Source: JBAQMG01 sp049302575 | Lineage (GTDB): Bacteria; Bacillota; Desulfitobacteriia; Desulfitobacteriales; Desulfitobacteriaceae | Direction of reading: 5' to 3' | NCBI GenBank assembly: GCA_049302575.1 | Contig: JBAQMG010000033.1 | Span: forward strand, 1-7,702 | Length of the DNA stretch: 7,702 nt | Shown: positions 1-6,779 of the stretch, in pieces | Position numbering within the stretch: position 1 is the stretch's first letter | Layout of the letters: the number at the start of each line of letters is the position of its first letter | Program-made: the position numbers and the translations under genes | Notes under the pieces: generated by a model | Databases searched by the model: none | What the model was told of the DNA's origin: nothing | Seen by the model: the letters and a program-made list of their open reading frames with translations, nothing else

Positions 1-3
1 CAT
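1..3 (-). CDS. Start codon of a downstream gene cut off by the window edge
   Basis: Bases 3 to 1 read ATG on the minus strand. A perfect AGGAGG ribosome binding site lies at 18-13, nine bases upstream of that ATG. This spacing, and the shared direction with the four genes before it, indicate that the next gene begins here, but only its first codon is visible. I see no convincing terminator between etfA and this start, so it may be read from the same transcript, 219 bases after the etfA stop. Genes after etfBA in such units often encode further acyl-CoA enzymes or an iron-sulfur oxidoreductase that takes ETF electrons; nothing here tells which. Confidence 0.6.
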
Positions 4-222
4 ACTAAACTACCTCCTAATCCTATATATTTTATAACCCAACCAATTTTTATAGCTCCTAACCACTACCTTCTGTGAATTTTCATTCGCTGTTCAATTT
101 TACTTGAACGACTTCACTCTCCTTTCCGTGTCTCAACACCTTTAATGGCTTTGATACAATTTTTCGGGATAGGATTAATGATTTTTATTTTCTGATTCAG
201 TAAGGAAAGTTAAGCCAAAACT
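4..222 (-). other. Spacer between etfA and the next gene
   Basis: This 219-base stretch is AT-rich and has no open frame with start signals. It contains the ribosome binding site of the next gene (13-18). It also has a small inverted repeat, GTTCAA at 92-97 and TTGAAC at 104-109 with a six-base loop. That repeat is not followed by a T-run on the minus strand, so it is not a clear terminator. A GGAAAGGAGAGTG stretch (minus strand, about 126-114) resembles a ribosome binding site but leads only to a few codons. I found no well-spaced promoter, so read-through from etfA is the simplest reading. Confidence 0.5.
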
Positions 223-1209
223 TCAAACATCTGCTAACATTTTCCTTACCTGTTCAGTCATAATAGGTACCGCTTTAAAAAGGTCTTCCACTATGCCATA
301 GTCAGCAACTTTAAAAATCTCGGCTTCAGGATCCTTATTAATAGCGACTATGCACTTGGAAGATCCCATGCCGGCCAGATGCTGAATCGCACCAGAAATA
401 CCGCAAGCAATGTATAAAGAAGGGCTGACAACCTTACCAGTTTGACCCACCTGATACTGGTGCTCACGCCAGCCTTCATCAACAGCCGCTCTGGAAGCGC
501 CTACCGCAGCCCCTAATAAGTCGGCCAGTTCTTCAAGTAATTTGAAGTTTTCGGCACCTTTCATTCCCCGCCCACCGGAGATCACAATATCTGCCTCAGT
601 TAGTTCCACCCTGACCGAAGCTTTACGGATAACTTCTCTTACTTTTTGCCTGATGTCCTTGGCTTCAAGATTTGTTTCCACTTTAATCACCTGAGCCTGG
701 CGATCAATCTGCGGCTCAAGTGCCTGAAAGACCTTAGAACGCATGCTAACCAGCATCGATCCCTCACCAGTAAAAACCATCCTAGCAAAAGCCTTGCCTG
801 CATAAATGGAACGTCGAAATACAAGCGGTTTCTCATAAATTACTTCTATAGCGTCAGTTACCAAGCCCGCGCCAATCTTTTGAGCCACAATAGGCGCTAA
901 TTCCAACCCAATGGCAGAGTTAGCGAACAGCACAGCTGAAGGCTTCTGATCGCGAATTAATTCCGCAGTCACCTTGGCGTATCCGTCAACGCTGTACTGA
1001 GCTAGATGTTCACTATCTGCCACGATAATTTCTTCCGCGCCATAAGAAGCCAAAACATCAGTCAAATCACCCACATTATGACCCAATAAAACGGCACATA
1101 ATTTTTCCCCCAGATGATCGGCGATTTTACGCCCTTCACCCAGCATTTCAAATATGACTTTACGGAACTTCTGATCATGTTGTTCGGCAAAGATCCAAAT
1201 CCCTGGCAT
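223..1209 (-). CDS. etfA: Electron transfer flavoprotein alpha subunit
   Basis: This encodes the FAD-binding subunit of the soluble EtfAB heterodimer, which carries electrons between acyl-CoA dehydrogenases and a quinone or ferredoxin/NAD partner. The 328 residues match the usual length. The N-terminal domain (about 1-190) is followed by the C-terminal FAD domain. Visible FAD motifs are SGGRG at 211-215, SRAAVDEGW at 239-247, QVGQTGK at 253-259, SGAIQH at 272-277 and NKDPEA at 291-296. There is no extra ferredoxin domain at the N-terminus. The ATG at 1209 is preceded by AGGAGG with seven bases between. It lies 91 bases after etfB and is surely co-transcribed with it. Whether the pair is electron-bifurcating cannot be decided by eye, because the FAD motifs seen are common to both ETF types. 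Confidence 0.97.
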   Translation of the reverse strand: MPGIWIFAEQHDQKFRKVIFEMLGEGRKIADHLGEKLCAVLLGHNVGDLTDVLASYGAEEIIVADSEHLAQYSVDGYAKVTAELIRDQKPSAVLFANSAIGLELAPIVAQKIGAGLVTDAIEVIYEKPLVFRRSIYAGKAFARMVFTGEGSMLVSMRSKVFQALEPQIDRQAQVIKVETNLEAKDIRQKVREVIRKASVRVELTEADIVISGGRGMKGAENFKLLEELADLLGAAVGASRAAVDEGWREHQYQVGQTGKVVSPSLYIACGISGAIQHLAGMGSSKCIVAINKDPEAEIFKVADYGIVEDLFKAVPIMTEQVRKMLADV

Positions 1210-1300
1210 AAATCATCCTCCTGGTTTTGATTAAATTTTAACAGTTCATTTGAAATTCAAGCAATAACGAACCGTCACCATAATCTGGAGTAAAAATACA

Positions 1301-2092
1301 TCAGATTACTTTGGCCTCGCTCCTCAACAGTTTTAAGACTTCCGCCACTGCATCTGGCAGTTCACCTTCAATTATTTTCCCACTCTTGCGTGGAACTGGA
1401 AGTTCGTAGCCCACGGTTTTTAATTTTGACCCAGTGCTCCCCACTTGATCAGGTGTTAATCCTAAATCCGCAAGTGTCCACTTTTGGAGCGGTTTCTTTT
1501 TAGCCTGCATGATCCCCTTCATGCTGGGATAACGTGGCTCGGCAAGTCCCTGTTGAGCGGTGAAAATAGCGGGTAAGGATACCTCAATCATTTCAAATCC
1601 ATCATCGATTTCCCGTTTCGCGACAGCAATCTTATTGTCTTCTTCAAAATCAATTTTAGTGATCACGCTTACTACTGGTATCCCCTGCTGTTCAGCTACC
1701 CTTTGACAAACTTGAGCTCCAGCATTGTCCACTGTTTTATACCCACCCAAAATCAAATCATGGGGGATTTTATCCAAAGCTTTTGATAAAATTAACGCCG
1801 TTATTGATTGATCACCATTACTAATCGCTGGGTCAGCAATCAGATATCCCTCATCCGCACCCATGGAAAAACAGTGGCGAACAGCCGTTGCTGCGCTCTC
1901 GTCACCAACGCAGAGAATGATGACCTTTCCCACGCCCAGTCTTTCCTTAATTCTGAGAGCTTCTTCCACAGCAAATTCACTATAGGGATCCACCACCAAA
2001 TTGACACCTTTGCTTTCAATTTGGCCTTCAGCGTTAAGAGTAATTTTGGCTTCAGTATCGAACGTTTGTTTTACTAAGACCACAATTTGCAC
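1301..2092 (-). CDS. etfB: Electron transfer flavoprotein beta subunit
   Basis: This is the partner of EtfA; in the family it binds AMP or, in bifurcating types, a second FAD. The 263 residues fit the family. Signature segments are IVVLVKQTFD at 3-12, VDPYSEFAVEEALR at 34-47, the nucleotide-binding loop GGYKTVDNAGAQV at 116-128, and PRYPSMKGIMQAKKKP at 186-201, the region that docks the dehydrogenase. The start is GTG: no in-frame ATG fits, and GGAGGGG lies six bases upstream. It follows the hydratase gene after 54 bases and precedes etfA. The loop at 116-128 reads GYKTVD where many ETFs have G(R/K)QAID, a small deviation of unknown meaning. Confidence 0.96.
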   Translation of the reverse strand: MQIVVLVKQTFDTEAKITLNAEGQIESKGVNLVVDPYSEFAVEEALRIKERLGVGKVIILCVGDESAATAVRHCFSMGADEGYLIADPAISNGDQSITALILSKALDKIPHDLILGGYKTVDNAGAQVCQRVAEQQGIPVVSVITKIDFEEDNKIAVAKREIDDGFEMIEVSLPAIFTAQQGLAEPRYPSMKGIMQAKKKPLQKWTLADLGLTPDQVGSTGSKLKTVGYELPVPRKSGKIIEGELPDAVAEVLKLLRSEAKVI

Positions 2093-2146
2093 GGTACGCC
2101 CCTCCGATCATAGCTGCTAATTTCTTTTGTCAGAAACAAAACGGTG

Positions 2147-2914
2147 TTATTTTCCTTTATATTTTGGAGGTCTCTTTTCTGCAAAAGCGACGCGTCCTTC
2201 TATCCTGTCTTCAGTATCCCGTAATATTGCCCACAACAGGTATTCGTACATTGAAGCTTGTTTCACTGGAAGATCGGATCCTATCACCACGGCTTGTTTA
2301 GCAGCTTTTACCGATAAAGGAGCGTTATTGGCTATCTTTTCAGCTATCTCTTTCGCCTTATCCATCAAGCTTTCCGGGGCTACCACATCGCTCACTAACC
2401 CGTATTGGAGGGCTTGCTGAGCATCAATCCTATCCCCAGTTAACAACATTTTCATCGCAATAGCCTTGGGCAGAGTCCTAACCAAACGTTGAGTTCCTCC
2501 TAAGCCAGGCAGGCTACCCACCTTCACTTCTGACAAGCCAATAGTGGCAGTGCTTGCGGCGATGCGTAAGTCACACGCTAAAGCCATTTCCAAACCGCCT
2601 CCGATAGCAAAGCCGTTAATTGCGCAAATAATCGGTTTCCACATCTCCATCGGAGCCAAGAAATGTTCATCTTCAAAATAAGTGGAAGCAAAGTTTTCTT
2701 TAGACGGCATAGTTTTCTTCAAATCTGAACCCGTGCAAAAAGCACGTTCCCCTGCACCCGTCAATATCGAAACTCTGATCTCCGGATCAGCTTTAATTTC
2801 CCGCCAAGCCTGATGCAACTCGACCCAAGCTTCTGGATCCAACGCATTCATGGCTTCTGGTCGATTGAGTGTGACATACGCGATATGCTTTTCTTTTTTA
2901 AATAAAACTCCCAT
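2147..2914 (-). CDS. Enoyl-CoA hydratase/isomerase (crotonase) family protein
   Basis: This is a cytoplasmic crotonase-fold enzyme acting on an acyl- or enoyl-CoA. Its 255 residues are typical. The first oxyanion-hole segment is FCTGSDL at 59-65 and the second is GFAIGGGLEMALACD at 101-115. The first catalytic glutamate is kept as E129 in GLSEVKVG. The second one (Glu164 of rat crotonase, in the AMEM motif after GGTQRL) is replaced by Lys155 in AIAMKMLLTG. Classical hydratases need both, so the reaction may be a restricted hydration, an isomerisation or another crotonase chemistry. The C-terminal EGRVAFAEKRPPKYKGK resembles the CaiD-like subgroup (EGPLAFAEKR in E. coli CaiD, from memory). The ATG has AAAGGGGA upstream. 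It sits 57 bases after the dehydrogenase gene. Confidence 0.93.
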   Translation of the reverse strand: MGVLFKKEKHIAYVTLNRPEAMNALDPEAWVELHQAWREIKADPEIRVSILTGAGERAFCTGSDLKKTMPSKENFASTYFEDEHFLAPMEMWKPIICAINGFAIGGGLEMALACDLRIAASTATIGLSEVKVGSLPGLGGTQRLVRTLPKAIAMKMLLTGDRIDAQQALQYGLVSDVVAPESLMDKAKEIAEKIANNAPLSVKAAKQAVVIGSDLPVKQASMYEYLLWAILRDTEDRIEGRVAFAEKRPPKYKGK

Positions 2915-2971
2915 AATTAATTCCCCTTTCTCTGTTTAGAAAATGACCCTAAAATAACTGTTCACGCCTAA

Positions 2972-4174
2972 TCAAAAGACCTCAAACGCATCATAAGGTT
3001 TGCCGTCCTTTAACACTTCTCTGGCCAGAACCCAGCGGTGAATCTCAGAAGGACCTTCAACTATACGAAAGATCCGAACCAAACGATAAATATATTCAAT
3101 CGGCATTTCTTTGCTCAGTCCCATACCACCATGAACTTGGATAGCCCTGTCCGCGATCTTGGTCAGCATTTCAGTGGCATAGACTTTTAACATAGCCGCC
3201 TCTTTACGCATATCATTTACACCCTGATCCATTTTCCAAGCTGCATGATACAACATGAGACGACAGGCATGAAGTTGAGTGGTTGAATCAGCGATCCACC
3301 ATTGGACGGCCTGCCTATCAGCTAGGGGTTTGCCAAACGTTTTTCGCAAATTCGCCTGTTCAATCATCAGCTGGATCAGACGATCAGAATAGCCACAGCA
3401 CCAAGAAGCGAGCTCCAGCCGCCGTACCCCGAACCTGTTTTGGAGAGGAATAAAGGCCTGTCCTACCTCGCCCAGAACTTGGAAGGGATCTAATTCGACA
3501 TCTTCAAAAACCATCTCATAAGTAAGCATCTCACCAATGGAGTTAACATTACGTACAATTCGCATGCCTGGAGTACCCTTGTCCACTAAGAATGCAGTAA
3601 AACCCCCTCTTTTACCTTTCTCCCTATCATTGACCGCTAAAGTAATAAAAAAGTCTGCTTTGGGGCCAAAGCTAATGAAGTGTTTAACTCCGTTTAAAAT
3701 CCACTTGCCATCTTTAAAGTCAGCCCGCATCTGAATGCCACCCGCATCAGATCCTGCACCAGGTTCCGTCATAGCCAGCGCCGAACGTTTTTCCCCCTTC
3801 GCATAAGGAATAAGGTATTTCTCATGTTGCGCTTCCGTACAGCAAGCCATCAGAAAACTCAAATTTGGAGCATCAGGCGGCAGAAAGAACGGTACGATAG
3901 ATCTTCTGATTTCTTCCGATACTACTACTTTGGCCAAGGCTCCCAAGCCTTGCCCGCCGAACTTTTCGGGTACATCAATCCCCCAAATACCCAGTTCCTT
4001 GCTTTTTTGCAATAATTTTAACTCTTCTTCAGGCGGTATAACAGATAGATCAGTTAAGCCACGACTAGCCTCTCTCTCAATCACGATTTTCTCTAACGGA
4101 AACAACTCTTTTTCTGTGAATTTTCTGACCATCCGTTTTAATTGCATGTATTCTTCCGGCAAGGCAAAATCCAT
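2972..4174 (-). CDS. Acyl-CoA dehydrogenase, FAD-dependent
   Basis: This oxidises an acyl-CoA to the enoyl-CoA, or runs in reverse, passing electrons to the EtfAB encoded two genes on. It has 400 residues, as usual for the family. The N-terminal helical domain spans about 1-125. The FAD/substrate loop ALAMTEPGAGSD is at 132-143 and the middle beta domain runs to about 235, including WILNGVKHFIS. The C-terminal helical domain follows, with LRKTFGKPLADRQAVQ at 266-281 and VHGGMGLSKEMP at 357-368. The catalytic base is expected at E373 in IVEGPSEIHR, the position used by short- and medium-chain enzymes. Its EGPSEIH wording is closer to ACAD10/11-like proteins (recalled) than to the usual YEGTSEIQ, so substrate chain length is uncertain. 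The ATG has AAGGAGAG seven bases upstream. It is first in its unit, behind a long leader. Confidence 0.95.
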   Translation of the reverse strand: MDFALPEEYMQLKRMVRKFTEKELFPLEKIVIEREASRGLTDLSVIPPEEELKLLQKSKELGIWGIDVPEKFGGQGLGALAKVVVSEEIRRSIVPFFLPPDAPNLSFLMACCTEAQHEKYLIPYAKGEKRSALAMTEPGAGSDAGGIQMRADFKDGKWILNGVKHFISFGPKADFFITLAVNDREKGKRGGFTAFLVDKGTPGMRIVRNVNSIGEMLTYEMVFEDVELDPFQVLGEVGQAFIPLQNRFGVRRLELASWCCGYSDRLIQLMIEQANLRKTFGKPLADRQAVQWWIADSTTQLHACRLMLYHAAWKMDQGVNDMRKEAAMLKVYATEMLTKIADRAIQVHGGMGLSKEMPIEYIYRLVRIFRIVEGPSEIHRWVLAREVLKDGKPYDAFEVF

Positions 4175-4497
4175 AATTACACTCTCCTTTTCAAAATTAA
4201 CTTAACTCCCCATTACTTCGTTTTCTTCTATAGTTCTTGCTTCGGTGAAATGATAACCTGTGTTTCTTCATCACCACCTGTCTTACCAATTTATAGCTTG
4301 CGGATTTAGCATGCAGTTTATACCGTTAAACCCACTTATAGCTCGAAATAAAAATAACCCCTCTCGATTATCAAACCACTTCTGTCACTTGGAAAATTGC
4401 CTAAACCGTTTCCTCGCCCACACCATTCTCCACGATCTCAATTACAAAATCAAAACAAAACAAAACAGATAATCATGACTATGGTTATTTAATCAAC
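4175..4497 (-). other. Long untranslated leader of the acyl-CoA dehydrogenase unit
   Basis: If transcription starts about seven bases after the -10 box, near 4497, the mRNA has roughly 320 bases before the ATG. Visible elements are an imperfect inverted repeat at 4469-4488 (eight-base arms, one mismatch), three exact CAAAA units at 4451-4465 with a near copy before them, a direct repeat TTATAGCT (plus strand) at 4291-4298 and 4336-4343 spaced 45 bases start to start, and a hairpin with arms 4244-4253 and 4268-4275. I recognise no known riboswitch or T-box core. A 13-codon frame at 4426-4385 has GGAG too close to its ATG to count as a gene. Confidence 0.45.
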
Positions 4498-4503
4498 ATT
4501 ATC

Positions 4504-4532
4504 ATTATATGTGATGTTATGAAGATCTTCAA
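4504..4532 (-). promoter_or_regulatory. Sigma-A-type promoter for the acyl-CoA dehydrogenase/etf unit
   Basis: On the minus strand TTGAAG (4532-4527) is followed after exactly 17 bases by a perfect TATAAT (4509-4504). The -35 matches the consensus at four of six bases. It is the best-spaced promoter in the gap before the dehydrogenase gene. A ten-base perfect palindrome TGATTAATCA lies at 4557-4566, about 25 bases upstream of the -35, and could be an operator or activator site. Confidence 0.65.
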
Positions 4533-4556
4533 GTTTAAAACACGGCGCTGCCAAGA

Positions 4557-4566
4557 TGATTAATCA
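4557..4566. promoter_or_regulatory. Palindrome upstream of the dehydrogenase promoter
   Basis: TGATTAATCA is a perfect ten-base palindrome just upstream of the -35 box at 4527-4532. Its position suits a regulator site. In AT-rich DNA a palindrome of this length can also arise by chance, so this is a weak call. Confidence 0.25.
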
Positions 4567-4737
4567 ATGTTCATAAGTTTCATTTTTGTTTGAATATTAG
4601 CATTATACTATATATTATTAATATTATCATCATTTTCCTGAATCAATCGGAAAACATAGCGACCAACCTTCACTATCCAACCAAGTTTATTGAGACAGGG
4701 TTAGAAGTCTTGGAAGCGGATAAAAGTTCAATATTAA

Positions 4738-4774
4738 TAAGCTGTCAACAATTTACACCGTTGTTAACAGCTTA
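4738..4774 (-). terminator. Hairpin terminator of the fumarase gene
   Basis: Arms at 4738-4751 and 4761-4774 form a 14-base-pair stem with a nine-base loop, starting 45 bases after the fumarase stop. Read from the minus strand the stem is fully paired with one G-U wobble. Read from the plus strand the same position is a C-A mismatch. This favours a minus-strand RNA, as expected for the end of the fumarase transcript. The tail (AUUAAUAUUGAACUUUU) is U-rich but interrupted, so termination may be partial. Confidence 0.7.
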
Positions 4775-4819
4775 GAGTAAAAACTTGTACTTCTGATGAA
4801 CAAGTAAGTAAGTACCATT

Positions 4820-6238
4820 CTATCTGCGGTACTTAGCTTTCCCCATTTCATAAATATTATTACCCTTAGCATCTATGGCTACGATTGCCGGTAAATCCTC
4901 AACAGTAAGTTTACTTATCTTTTCCGGACCAAGTTCAGGATAAGCAACAACCTCCGTCGATTTGATACACTTCGACAAGAAGGCCCCTGCCCCACCCGTA
5001 GTAACAAAATAAACTGCGCCATGTTCCTTCATTGACTTGATAACCTCGGCAGAGCGAAGTCCTTTCCCCAACATCCCGGTTAAACCGTGCGCAATCAGTT
5101 TTGGCGCATAAGCATCCATCCGATAACTCGTAGTTGGACCTGCAGAACCTATAACCTGACCCGGCTTTCCTGGGCTTGGTCCCATATAATAAATAATTTG
5201 ATTTTTAATATCGAAGGGTAGTTCCTCCCCACGATCAATAGCCTCCACTATCTTTTCATGTGCCTCGTCCCTTCCCGTGTAGATTGTACCGCTTATTAAA
5301 ACCGAATCTCCAGCCTTTAAACCTGCTACCTTTTCCTTAGTCAAAGGAGTCTGAATAACTCGAATCCCCTTGGTTACAATGGTTTCCCTCCCACTCATTT
5401 CAATATATTTGTGACGTGTCGCATGGCAGTTTATATTAACTGCCACAGGCATACCGGCTATATGGGTGGGATAGGTTTCAATAAATACTGCCATTGCTGT
5501 TTGAGTTCCGCCTAAACCTTGGGGGCCAATTCCAAGTTTGTTTACTCGTTCAAGAATTTCATCTTCGACTTTACTCCAATTCGGATCAAGATTATGTTCT
5601 CCAATGGTTCTCAGCAGTGATTTTTTAGCAAGTATGGCTGCCTTCTCCATATTGCCCCCTACTCCCACTCCTACAATAATAGGCGGACAAGGATTCCCCC
5701 CAGCACGATCCACTGTATCAACCACAAATTTAATTATCCCCTCAAGACCCTCAGAAGGTTTAAACATCTTGATATTACCCATGTTTTCACTACCAAAACC
5801 CTTAGGGACTACGGTTATCTTTAACAGATCACCTGGTACGATGTCATAATGAATTACGGCGGGTGTATTGTCCTTCGTATTAATCCGACCAAAAGCAGGA
5901 TCCTTGACAATCGATTTGCGTAAGAAACCATTAATATAACCCTGACGTACACCTTGGTTAATTGCCTCAGTAAGATCCATACCCTCTACATGCATCCCTT
6001 GACCCAACTCCACGAAGATAACCGCCATACCTGTATCTTGGCAAATAGGTACTCGTTCTTTTCTGGCAATCGCAGCGTTTTCAATCAAGCGCGTAAAGGT
6101 ATCCTTCCCCAGCGGACTTTCCTCACTTGCCCTACATCTATCAAAGGCTTTGAGTACATCTTCCCCTAGAAAATAATTGGCCTCAGTACAAAGCCTCTCC
6201 ACAGCTGCTATGATTTCATCTGTGTGAATTACTTTCAT
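4820..6238 (-). CDS. Class I fumarate hydratase, single-chain alpha-beta form
   Basis: This is an oxygen-sensitive [4Fe-4S] hydro-lyase interconverting fumarate and malate. The N-terminal alpha domain (about 1-275) has the three cluster cysteines: C66 in VPICQDTGM, C184 in GNPCPP and C271 in NINCHATRHK. The C-terminal beta domain (about 285-472) shows SGTIYTGRDEAH near 316-327, SAGPTTSYRMD at 365-375 and VTTGGAGA at 412-419. The 472 residues are about the sum of the separate alpha and beta subunits of many anaerobes and shorter than the roughly 548 of E. coli FumA. I chose the ATG at 6238 because GAGGAGG lies eight bases upstream. A longer frame back to a TTG at 6310 has no such site and adds 24 unconserved-looking residues. 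Related chemistry (tartrate or mesaconate/citramalate hydro-lyase) is possible within this superfamily. Confidence 0.94.
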   Translation of the reverse strand: MKVIHTDEIIAAVERLCTEANYFLGEDVLKAFDRCRASEESPLGKDTFTRLIENAAIARKERVPICQDTGMAVIFVELGQGMHVEGMDLTEAINQGVRQGYINGFLRKSIVKDPAFGRINTKDNTPAVIHYDIVPGDLLKITVVPKGFGSENMGNIKMFKPSEGLEGIIKFVVDTVDRAGGNPCPPIIVGVGVGGNMEKAAILAKKSLLRTIGEHNLDPNWSKVEDEILERVNKLGIGPQGLGGTQTAMAVFIETYPTHIAGMPVAVNINCHATRHKYIEMSGRETIVTKGIRVIQTPLTKEKVAGLKAGDSVLISGTIYTGRDEAHEKIVEAIDRGEELPFDIKNQIIYYMGPSPGKPGQVIGSAGPTTSYRMDAYAPKLIAHGLTGMLGKGLRSAEVIKSMKEHGAVYFVTTGGAGAFLSKCIKSTEVVAYPELGPEKISKLTVEDLPAIVAIDAKGNNIYEMGKAKYRR

Positions 6239-6322
6239 GGGTTCATCCTCCTCTTTTCCTATAACTATTTTTCCTGCATTTTGATTACATTTATAACTTA
6301 TTAATTGCAAATTCTACACAAA

Positions 6323-6366
6323 CAACGAGATATATTTTGCAAATATCCCCATAAAATATTTCGTTG
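6323..6366 (-). promoter_or_regulatory. Long hairpin in the fumarase leader
   Basis: Two nested paired segments can form in the leader RNA: an outer six-base pair block (6323-6328 with 6361-6366) and an inner seven-base pair block (6332-6338 with 6353-6359). A small internal asymmetry separates them and the loop has about 14 bases. It lies about 65 to 110 bases after the predicted transcription start and about 85 bases before the ATG. It lacks a clean U-run, so it looks more like a leader structure than a terminator. It could also end some read-through from the preceding genes. Confidence 0.4.
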
Positions 6367-6436
6367 ATGGAAATAAATAAAAACTTAATTACTTCAAGTA
6401 GAATAACCAGCAAAAAATTATCTTAGTAACCTCAAT

Positions 6437-6465
6437 ATTATATACCCGATCGTTAAAGTTGACAA
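6437..6465 (-). promoter_or_regulatory. Sigma-A-type promoter for the fumarase gene
   Basis: On the minus strand TTGTCA (6465-6460) and a perfect TATAAT (6442-6437) are separated by exactly 17 bases. The -35 matches the consensus at five of six bases. The -35 overlaps the last codons of the upstream 103-residue ORF. A start near 6430 gives a leader of about 190 bases. A short palindrome, TACTTCAAGTA, sits inside that leader at 6390-6400. Confidence 0.75.
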
Positions 6466-6764
6466 GACTTCTGCTTTGTCCAAGATTTATAAACATCATT
6501 ATCCCCCACATCTCCACATACTCTTGGACGTTCTAGGGTAATCTTAATAAGCTTCGCTGAGGCGAATTCCACAAAGGAAATTACTTTATCAGGAGTCATT
6601 GAATAAAGAGCCGCAAAACCGTAATGAAGCATGGTCGATCGGGCAAAGCTACAAATTGTATTAGCCTGTTCCTGAGTTTCCGCCACAGCTTCAATAATTA
6701 TACCAAGTTCGTGAGGTAGTGCGTTTTTCACTGACTCCAGCAATCGCAACTGTACGGTAGCCAA
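6453..6764 (-). CDS. Small AtuA/DUF4387-like hybrid protein of unknown function
   Basis: The 103 residues combine two recognisable parts, judged from memory of the families. Residues about 11-50 (SVKNALPHELGI, then ETQEQANTICSFARSTMLHYG) closely resemble the C-terminal end of AtuA/DUF1446 proteins, where ARSTxLHxGYPGR is typical. Residues about 51-92 (ALY, TPDKV, IKITLERP, CGDVGDNDVY) resemble the second half of DUF4387 proteins, whose genes normally sit beside or are fused to DUF1446 genes. The typical PGR..TAGNLAFP segment and most of AtuA are missing, as is a clear DUF4387 N-terminus. The frame is open. The best start is TTG at 6764 with AAGGAG nine bases upstream, 15 bases after the ATPase gene, so the two are co-transcribed. 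It could be a deletion-derived remnant or a genuine short family. No function is assigned. Confidence 0.6.
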   Translation of the reverse strand: MATVQLRLLESVKNALPHELGIIIEAVAETQEQANTICSFARSTMLHYGFAALYSMTPDKVISFVEFASAKLIKITLERPRVCGDVGDNDVYKSWTKQKSCQL

Positions 6765-6779
6765 CTCATCTGGCTCCTT

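Noticed and set aside
92..109. Inverted repeat after etfA as a terminator
   Set aside because: The stem is only six base pairs, there is no following T-run, and it lies over 110 bases after the stop codon.
4385..4426. Thirteen-residue basic leader peptide before the dehydrogenase gene
   Set aside because: GGAG is only one base from the ATG, too close to act as its ribosome binding site, and so short a frame is expected by chance.
4260..4472. 70-codon open frame on the plus strand in the noncoding gap
   Set aside because: It has no ribosome binding site and lies opposite the predicted minus-strand leader. Its composition looks like random AT-rich sequence.
4527..4534. CTTCAAGT shared between the dehydrogenase promoter and the fumarase leader (6392-6399) as a common operator
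   Set aside because: The same eight bases also occur inside the etfA coding region, so it is not specific to promoters.
4536..4556. Possible sigma-54 promoter containing TTGGCAGC on the minus strand
   Set aside because: The GG element has no GC dinucleotide at the required downstream distance, so the -12 box is missing.
4590..4775. 61-codon open frame on the plus strand beside the terminator
   Set aside because: It runs through the terminator hairpin, begins with a run of isoleucines typical of AT-rich noncoding DNA, and has no start signals.
5538..5849. 103-codon open frame on the plus strand inside the fumarase gene
   Set aside because: It lies wholly opposite a well-conserved gene, has no good ribosome binding site and resembles no family I know; it is a shadow frame.
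6239..6310. Longer fumarase N-terminus starting from a TTG at 6310
   Set aside because: There is no ribosome binding site before the TTG. The extra 24 residues look like translated leader, and a strong GAGGAGG precedes the ATG at 6238.
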